This document shows, piece after piece, positions 58,877 to 64,000 of a DNA stretch of 64,000 nt (position 1 is the first letter of the stretch; each line of letters opens with the position of its first letter). The notes under the pieces were generated by a model. That model was not told where the DNA came from. It made no database searches and was given only the letters and a program-made list of their open reading frames with translations. The translations under genes were made by a program, and so were the position numbers. Location: positions 1,798,001-1,862,000 of the forward strand of contig NZ_CP041637.1 of the NCBI RefSeq assembly GCF_007197735.1. Direction: 5' to 3'. Source of the DNA: Formosa sediminum. Its GTDB lineage: Bacteria; Bacteroidota; Bacteroidia; Flavobacteriales; Flavobacteriaceae.

Positions 58877-59467
58877 ATGATTTTACCAATTGTCGCTTAT
58901 GGCGATCCCGTATTAAAAAGAGTAGGACAAGACATAGATGCAGAATATCCAAATTTAGCAGAGCTAATAGATAATATGTACGAAACTATGTATAATGCCT
59001 ATGGTGTAGGTTTGGCCGCGCCGCAAATAGGTTTGCCAATTCGTTTATTTATAATAGATACAACTCCCTTTTCTGAAGATGAAGATTTAACAGAGGAGGA
59101 AATAAACACCTTAAAAGCGTTTAATAAGGTATTTATTAATGCTAAGATTACGGAAGAAGAAGGCGATGAATGGGCTTTTAATGAAGGTTGCTTAAGTATT
59201 CCAGATGTTAGGGAAGATGTGTTTAGAAAATCTAAAATAACAATAGAGTATCTAGATGAAAATTTTGAAAAACATAAAGATACTTACGACGGATTAATTG
59301 CTAGAGTAATACAACATGAATATGACCATATTGATGGTATATTATTTACAGAGAAACTATCTACATTAAAAAAACGTTTAATAAAAGGACGACTAGATAA
59401 CATTTCTAAAGGGAAAGTTAGAGTGGATTACAAAATGCGTTTCCCAAAGCAAAAAAAGAGACGATAA
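58877..59467 (+). CDS. def: Peptide deformylase
   Basis: 196 residues. Motif 1 GVGLAAPQIG near 46, motif 2 EGCLSIPDVREDV (Cys metal ligand) near 108 and motif 3 RVIQHEYDHIDGILF (HExxH) near 148, so all metal ligands are present. It removes the formyl group from nascent proteins. An acidic loop (SEDEDLTEEEINTLKAF) sits at 67-85. TATTTTTG at 58842-58849 lies 27 bases before the ATG. Confidence 0.96.
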   Translation: MILPIVAYGDPVLKRVGQDIDAEYPNLAELIDNMYETMYNAYGVGLAAPQIGLPIRLFIIDTTPFSEDEDLTEEEINTLKAFNKVFINAKITEEEGDEWAFNEGCLSIPDVREDVFRKSKITIEYLDENFEKHKDTYDGLIARVIQHEYDHIDGILFTEKLSTLKKRLIKGRLDNISKGKVRVDYKMRFPKQKKRR

Positions 59468-59522
59468 TATTTGTATAACACTGGCAAACACAAGATATTT
59501 GCCATCTTTTAAAAAATAAATT

Positions 59523-59969
59523 ATGAGCTTAGATAAAGTATTAGCTATTTCAGGAAAACCAGGATTATATAAATTAATCATGCAAACAAGAAACGGATTT
59601 ATTGCAGAATCTTTATTAGATAATAAAAGACTTTCTGTAACTATGAATCATAATGTAAGCGTTTTAAGTGAAATTGCTATTTATACATTAACAGAAGAAG
59701 TGCCTTTAAAATCAGTACTTCAAACTATTGCTACTAAAGAAAACAATGGTCCCTCAAGTATCAGTCATAAAGATAGTAAAGATAAGTTAGAAGAATACTT
59801 TTTTGAAATTTTACCAGAGTATGATGAAGATCGTGTATACCCTAGCGATATTAAAAAAGTAATACAATGGTATAATTTACTTCAAAAAAATGATCTTTTA
59901 GATTTTACTGATGAAACTGAAGATGACAATGAAACTGTAAGTGAAACTCCAGTTTCAGAGAACGAATAA
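59523..59969 (+). CDS. DUF5606 domain protein
   Basis: 148 residues. The first 75 are the DUF5606 signature SLDKVLAISGKPGLYKLIMQTRNGFIAESLLDNKRLSVTMNHNVSVLSEIAIYTL, a small SH3-like barrel. Then a helical segment (SKDKLEEYFFEILPEYDEDRVYPSDIKKVIQWYNLLQKNDL) and an acidic tail. It is conserved next to def in flavobacteria, but its role is unknown. A terminator follows at 59996. Confidence 0.87.
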   Translation: MSLDKVLAISGKPGLYKLIMQTRNGFIAESLLDNKRLSVTMNHNVSVLSEIAIYTLTEEVPLKSVLQTIATKENNGPSSISHKDSKDKLEEYFFEILPEYDEDRVYPSDIKKVIQWYNLLQKNDLLDFTDETEDDNETVSETPVSENE

Positions 59970-59995
59970 CAATACATACCCATAATATAGATATT

Positions 59996-60027
59996 AAAGT
60001 CCGGCCTTACGTCGGACTTTTGTTTTT
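59996..60027 (+). terminator. Intrinsic terminator after def-DUF5606
   Basis: Stem AAAGTCCG / CGGACTTT (59996-60003, 60013-60020) with a 9-base loop, then TGTTTTT. Confidence 0.82.
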
Positions 60028-60067
60028 ATTACCTTTAGCTAATCAAAAATTATTTATAAAACATAGA

Positions 60068-60841
60068 ATGAATACACGTGCCCAACAACTTCAAGCTTTT
60101 GATAGATTATTAACCATTATGGATGAACTTCGCGAACAATGTCCTTGGGATAAAAAACAGACTATGGAATCGCTACGTCATTTAACGATTGAAGAAACTT
60201 ACGAACTTGGTGATGCTATTTTAGATAACGATTTACAAGAAATAAAAAAAGAATTAGGAGACGTTTTACTTCATATTGTATTTTATTCAAAAATTGGAAG
60301 TGAAACCAATACTTTTGATATAGCAGATGTTTGTAATGGTATCTGTGAAAAATTAATAGATAGACACCCGCATATTTATGGTGATGTGAAAGTAGAAAAT
60401 GAAGAAGATGTAAAACGAAATTGGGAAAATTTAAAATTAAAAGAAGGGAATACAAGTGTGCTGCAGGGCGTTCCAAGTAGTTTGCCTGCGTTGGTTAAAG
60501 CTAGTCGTATTCAAGACAAAGTCGCCGGAGTTGGTTTTGATTGGGAAGAACCACACCAAGTTTGGGAAAAAGTAGAAGAAGAACTCGAGGAGTTAAAGGT
60601 TGAAATAAAAAATGGTAATCAGCAAAATATGGAAAATGAATTTGGAGATGTATTATTTTCTTTAGTCAATTACGCTAGGTTTTTAAAGATTAATCCAGAA
60701 AATGCACTAGAGCGAACCAATAAAAAATTTAAAAAAAGATTTGAATATTTAGAGACTCAGGCAAGTATATTAAATAAGTCTTTAAAGGATATGACACTCC
60801 AAGAAATGGATGTATTTTGGGAAGAAGCAAAAAAACTTTAA
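60068..60841 (+). CDS. mazG: Nucleoside triphosphate pyrophosphohydrolase MazG
   Basis: 257 residues from the ATG at 60068 (MNTRAQQLQAFDRLL); the frame extends to a TTG at 60020 inside the terminator. Two tandem MazG domains: CPWDKKQTMESLRHLTIEETYELGDAILDNDLQEIKKELGDVLLHIVFYS near 24-72, and GFDWEEPHQVWEKVEEELEELKVEI...MENEFGDVLFSLVNYARFLKINPENALERTNKKFKKRFEYLE in the second half, with all EExxE and ExxD metal ligands. It hydrolyses NTPs to NMP and PPi; the fused family also degrades (p)ppGpp pools in some bacteria. Confidence 0.95.
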   Translation: MNTRAQQLQAFDRLLTIMDELREQCPWDKKQTMESLRHLTIEETYELGDAILDNDLQEIKKELGDVLLHIVFYSKIGSETNTFDIADVCNGICEKLIDRHPHIYGDVKVENEEDVKRNWENLKLKEGNTSVLQGVPSSLPALVKASRIQDKVAGVGFDWEEPHQVWEKVEEELEELKVEIKNGNQQNMENEFGDVLFSLVNYARFLKINPENALERTNKKFKKRFEYLETQASILNKSLKDMTLQEMDVFWEEAKKL

Positions 60842-61015
60842 TTTATTTTAAATTTTGTAATCCAAACTCTTTTTTCTTACGTATATATTAATAACAGTGA
60901 CATTATTCTTCAAAGATTGAGATTAATAGCATGATTCTTACAATTTAATAATGTCATTTTTAGCAAATTATTTCTATTTAGGTTAAGAAATAATGGTTAG
61001 GTTAGTTAGTAATTT

Positions 61016-61048
61016 AATCCTACTTGATATAAAATATCAAGTAGGATT
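61016..61048. terminator. Bidirectional terminator between mazG and NADH dehydrogenase
   Basis: Perfect 15-base arms AATCCTACTTGATAT / ATATCAAGTAGGATT around AAA, followed by TTATACTTTTT on the plus strand. It lies between convergent genes. Confidence 0.85.
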
Positions 61049-61068
61049 TTATACTTTTTAAGCCTGTT

Positions 61069-62349
61069 TTATTTTTCACTTTCGGCTTTTATTTTTTCTT
61101 TAGGTCTAATAATCATTCTAAAGGATTGGTCTTTATTTATATAATACCCCATCCAATCATAGAAAGCACGCATTCTGTTTCTAAAATTAACTAAAGACAT
61201 GATGTGTACAAAAATCCAAACACACCAAGCAATAAACCCTTTTAAAAAGAATTTGTGTTCTGGACCGTCTGTAACCGCTTTATTACTTCCAATTATAGCC
61301 ATAGACCCTTTATCTGTGTATTTAAAAGGTTTCCAGGTATTTGCTTTTAAATTTTTACCTAAACGCTTGGCTTGTTGTATGGCAACTTGTGCTAATTGTG
61401 GATGACCTTCAGGATAATTTTTATCTCCAAAAACTAAGGAAGTATCCCCGATAGCATAAATGTTTTTGTAACCTTCAACTAAATTATAGGCGTCTGTTTT
61501 TAAACGTTTTCCACGTCCAAAACTCTCGGCTTTAAAACCTTCAAAAGTTCTTGCAGATATTCCTGCGGCCCAGATTAAGTTTCTAGAATTAATTTCTGTG
61601 CCATCAGAGAGATAAACGACATCATTTTTAAAGTCTTTTACAAAGGTGTTTAATTTTATAACAACACCATATTTTTTTAAATTTTCGTAGGTGTACCCTT
61701 GGGTTTTTTTCGACATGGCTGCAAGCACAGCATCCTGACCGTCTATAAGATAAATGTTACCTAAATCTTCAGTATTTAGTTCTGGATAATCTTTTTTTAG
61801 AATATGTGCACGCATTTCAGAAAATAAACCAGATAGTTCTACTCCAGTTGGTCCAGCTCCTGCTATTACAAAAGATAGTAAAGTTTTTCTTCGTTCTGGA
61901 TCTTGTATTCGTGTAGCCCGCTCTAAACGTGTAAAAATAACATTACGTAAAGCTAAAGCATCAGATATCGTTTTCATTGGCAAACTATAATTTTCAATAT
62001 TTTTATTGCCAAAGAAATTTGTTTCTGCACCAGAAGCCATTACTAATATATCGTAATTTAATTCACCGTTACTTAAAACAATTTTGTTATCTTCAGGAAC
62101 AACTTTAAGGAGTTCACCCATGTAAAATTTTACATTGTCATGTTTTCTTAAAATTTTTCTAAAGGGGTAACTGATGGCAGAAGGCTCCATAAAACCTGCT
62201 GCAACTTGATAGAGTAGGGGTGGAAAAAAATTGTAATTATTTAAGTCTACGAGAATAATTTTGTATTGGTGTGCATGTTTAAGTTGATTGATAAACTCTA
62301 AACCCGCAAAACCACCACCAACAACTATAATTGTTTTCTTATTTTCCAT
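61069..62349 (-). CDS. ndh: Type II NADH:quinone oxidoreductase
   Basis: 426 residues. FAD-binding IIVVGGGFAGLEFINQL at 5-21, the quinone/NADH loop NFFPPLLYQVAAGFMEPSAIS, a second Rossmann motif FVIAGAGPTGVELSGLFSEM near 163, IYAIGDTSLV near 296 and the quinone-site HPQLAQVAIQQAKRLGKNL near 320. The C-terminal 60 residues (FLKGFIAWCVWIFVHIMSLVNFRNRMRAFYDWMGYYI) form the amphipathic membrane anchor. It passes electrons from NADH to menaquinone without proton pumping. TATCTTTG on the minus strand (62388-62381) is 31 bases from the ATG. Confidence 0.92.
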   Translation of the reverse strand: MENKKTIIVVGGGFAGLEFINQLKHAHQYKIILVDLNNYNFFPPLLYQVAAGFMEPSAISYPFRKILRKHDNVKFYMGELLKVVPEDNKIVLSNGELNYDILVMASGAETNFFGNKNIENYSLPMKTISDALALRNVIFTRLERATRIQDPERRKTLLSFVIAGAGPTGVELSGLFSEMRAHILKKDYPELNTEDLGNIYLIDGQDAVLAAMSKKTQGYTYENLKKYGVVIKLNTFVKDFKNDVVYLSDGTEINSRNLIWAAGISARTFEGFKAESFGRGKRLKTDAYNLVEGYKNIYAIGDTSLVFGDKNYPEGHPQLAQVAIQQAKRLGKNLKANTWKPFKYTDKGSMAIIGSNKAVTDGPEHKFFLKGFIAWCVWIFVHIMSLVNFRNRMRAFYDWMGYYINKDQSFRMIIRPKEKIKAESEK

Positions 62350-62502
62350 AATAATAAGTTTAATTTAGTTGAATTAGCTGCAAAGATAATGTGGTTTTTT
62401 TTAATAAAATAGGAACTGACAAACTGATTTATATTAAAAGCACTCAATTGTGAATTTGATTTATTAGCGTTGCTTTTTATCTGTTTTTTAATTTTAATTT
62501 AT

Positions 62503-62538
62503 AAAAAAAGTTCATCCAAAATAGATTTGAATGAACTT
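62503..62538 (-). terminator. Intrinsic terminator for the DUF349 gene
   Basis: Stem AAGTTCAT / ATGAACTT (62508-62515, 62531-62538), a 15-base loop, then seven Ts on the minus strand. It is 27 bases past the DUF349 stop. Confidence 0.7.
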
Positions 62539-62564
62539 GATAAATGAGAGATTACCTTTTTTTA

Positions 62565-64000
62565 TTAATATAAGGCTTTTATTTTACTAAGTTTGGTTTT
62601 CCATAGTTTTAATTCGTCTTTGTGTTTAGCAATATTTGCATGGACTTCTTTAACTAAAGGATTGTCGTCTTTAACATTTGTAAAGAACTGTAGGTTATTT
62701 TCAAGTTGATTAATTTCACTCTTAATTTCGTCTATTTTTTTGCGTATAAATAGGCGCTCATTATCTAAGTGTCTTGTGTCTTCTGTACTATTAAGTTCAT
62801 CTAATTTATTTTCAAACTTAATTAGTTCAGCTTCATTTTTATCAATTTTTATTTGTTTAAAGAGTTCGTCTAAAGCTTTATTAAATTTACCTTCTATAAA
62901 ACGTTTGTTGCTTGGTACTCGTCCAATCGCTTTCCAGGCTGTAATTTGGGTTTTTATTGTACTTAAGTCTGTATCTTTATTATTAGTTAATTCTAAAGAT
63001 TTAATGGTGTCTAAAAGCTCACTTTTTGCTTTAAAAGCTTGATTTTCTACTTCGTTCTCTGCATTTCTTTTAGCGTGTAACTTGTCAAAATAAGCATTAC
63101 AAGCGGCTTTAAATTGTTTCCAAATTTTGTCACTGTCTTTACGCGGAACATGACCAATTTTTTTCCAATCGTTTTGTATTTTTTTCATTAGAGGTGTTGT
63201 TACCTCTGTATCTTCATTGTCTTTATTCGCTTCAGCGATTTTTATAAGCTCTAATTTTTTCTGAAGATTATCAAACTGTTCCTTCTTTAAATCTTTATAG
63301 AAGACATTCTTTTTTCGATTAAAAGCGCGGACAGCTTCTTTAAATTTAGCCCAAGTGGCTTCATTTACTTTTAAAGGCACCTTTCCTGCGCTAAAGAAAG
63401 CTTCTCTTAACTGTTCAATTTCTTTAATTTTTGACTGCCAACCATTGTGAGATTTTGCTCCTGTAGCTGTTAAAGCTTCAATTTTTTCAATGATTTCAGT
63501 TTTCTTCTCAAGATTTTTCTCGTAAACTAAATCTAATTGATCGTAATACGCTTGGCGTTTATTGTGAATAATTTTTGTAGCAGCTTTAAAACGATTCCAG
63601 ATTTCTTCTCTATATTCTTTAGATACAGGACCCAGTTCTTCTTTCCACATTTTATGAAGTACTTGCAATTCTCTAAACGAACGATTAGTATCGTCGTCTT
63701 GAGCTAATTCTTCAGCACGTTCAATAATTTTTAATTTTAAATCTAAATTGTGTTTAAAATCTAAATCTCTTAAATCGCGATTTAGATGTAAAAAATCATA
63801 AAAAATCTCTACATGATGGTGATAGCTATTCCAAGCATTATTGTACTTATCTCTAGGAATAGGACCAGCATTACGCCATTGTTCTTGTAAGTCTTTAAAG
63901 TGTTTGTAGGTTGTATTAATGTTTTCTTCTACATTAATTAAGCCTTTAATTTCTTCAATAATTTGTAGTCTATTATCTAAATTAGATTTTAAATTATTTT
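62565..64000 (-). CDS. DUF349 domain repeat protein, 5' end cut by window
   Basis: My own translation runs in frame from the stop at 62565 to the right edge (about 478 codons); there is no need for the TTG at 63668 as a start. It consists of five or more DUF349 repeats of about 70-80 residues, each with the W-x-x-x-G-x-x-P signature: QWRNAGPIPRDKYNNAWNSY, WKEELGPVSKEYREEIWNRF, IKEIEQLREAFFSAGKVPLKVNEATW, DWKKIGHVPRKDSDKIWKQFK and AWKAIGRVPSNKRFIEGKFN. The C-terminal 80 residues are coiled coil. Function unknown; similar multi-repeat proteins are typical of Bacteroidota. Confidence 0.9.
   Translation of the reverse strand, partial: NNLKSNLDNRLQIIEEIKGLINVEENINTTYKHFKDLQEQWRNAGPIPRDKYNNAWNSYHHHVEIFYDFLHLNRDLRDLDFKHNLDLKLKIIERAEELAQDDDTNRSFRELQVLHKMWKEELGPVSKEYREEIWNRFKAATKIIHNKRQAYYDQLDLVYEKNLEKKTEIIEKIEALTATGAKSHNGWQSKIKEIEQLREAFFSAGKVPLKVNEATWAKFKEAVRAFNRKKNVFYKDLKKEQFDNLQKKLELIKIAEANKDNEDTEVTTPLMKKIQNDWKKIGHVPRKDSDKIWKQFKAACNAYFDKLHAKRNAENEVENQAFKAKSELLDTIKSLELTNNKDTDLSTIKTQITAWKAIGRVPSNKRFIEGKFNKALDELFKQIKIDKNEAELIKFENKLDELNSTEDTRHLDNERLFIRKKIDEIKSEINQLENNLQFFTNVKDDNPLVKEVHANIAKHKDELKLWKTKLSKIKALY

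Noticed and set aside
1-64000. Possible tRNA, rRNA, CRISPR array, insertion sequence or prophage
   Set aside because: I read all intergenic regions and saw no tRNA T-arm (GGTTCGA-type) with matching acceptor stem, no regular spaced repeats, no transposase or integrase motif and no phage genes.

Overview
This window is a stretch of chromosome from a member of the Bacteroidota, almost certainly family Flavobacteriaceae. The evidence is an AT-rich sequence, almost no Shine-Dalgarno sites, TAnnTTTG promoter elements, a type IX secretion (T9SS) type B C-terminal domain, and several flavobacterial families (DUF5723, DUF5606, DUF349 repeats, a DnaJ with a reduced zinc domain). Genus cannot be fixed from the sequence alone. 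I see no rRNA, tRNA, CRISPR array, insertion sequence or prophage. Both ends cut through genes: a CocE-type hydrolase on the left and a DUF349 protein on the right.

Layout. 1-10.9 kb: secreted CocE/NonD hydrolase (partial), YgiQ radical SAM protein, a 3-hydroxyisobutyrate-dehydrogenase-like reductase, a HemG-type protoporphyrinogen oxidase, a Cthe_2159-like carbohydrate-binding lipoprotein, and small cytosolic or membrane proteins. 11-17.8 kb: LacI regulator, an MFS transporter preceded by an attenuator-like leader, a DUF1684 lipoprotein, CrcB, a SRPBCC/GyrI-like fusion and a DUF5723 outer-membrane protein. 17.9-24.4 kb: NTP pyrophosphohydrolase, IlvE, MnmD, pentapeptide protein, TIGR01777 epimerase, YceI lipoprotein and grpE-dnaJ. 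24.7-29 kb: an apparent operon of NatA/NatB-type ABC exporter, MscS channel and a sigma-54-type response regulator that lacks its DNA-binding domain. 29-40.8 kb: PPK2, M28 peptidase with a DinB-like partner, nadAB, lysA, sucC, DUF1456, a TerB-like protein and uvrB. 40.8-50.3 kb: a large T9SS cargo protein, a second ABC exporter, CtaA, CCA-adding enzyme and a TsaC-type enzyme.

50.4-57 kb is a compact surface-glycan modification cluster: Kdo/LPS-kinase-like protein, rhamnosyltransferase-like and other glycosyltransferases, a CDP-glycerol glycerophosphotransferase-like protein and two near-identical sulfotransferases. Part of it is apparently read from the dapD promoter. 57-64 kb holds conserved housekeeping genes: dapD, ruvX, def, DUF5606, mazG, type II NADH dehydrogenase and the DUF349 protein.

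No large unknown defence or mobile system is evident. The signals I rate highest are: (1) a structured leader with a strong intrinsic terminator just ahead of the MFS gene; (2) a NtrC-like regulator with GAFTSA in place of GAFTGA and no helix-turn-helix; (3) the sulfotransferase/glycerophosphotransferase island; (4) a candidate small RNA downstream of dnaJ; (5) an array of TTAGCAT heptamers upstream of the LacI gene; (6) promoter elements lying 4-12 bases from start codons, suggesting near-leaderless mRNAs; and (7) interlocking YTAR stop codons at three convergent gene pairs.
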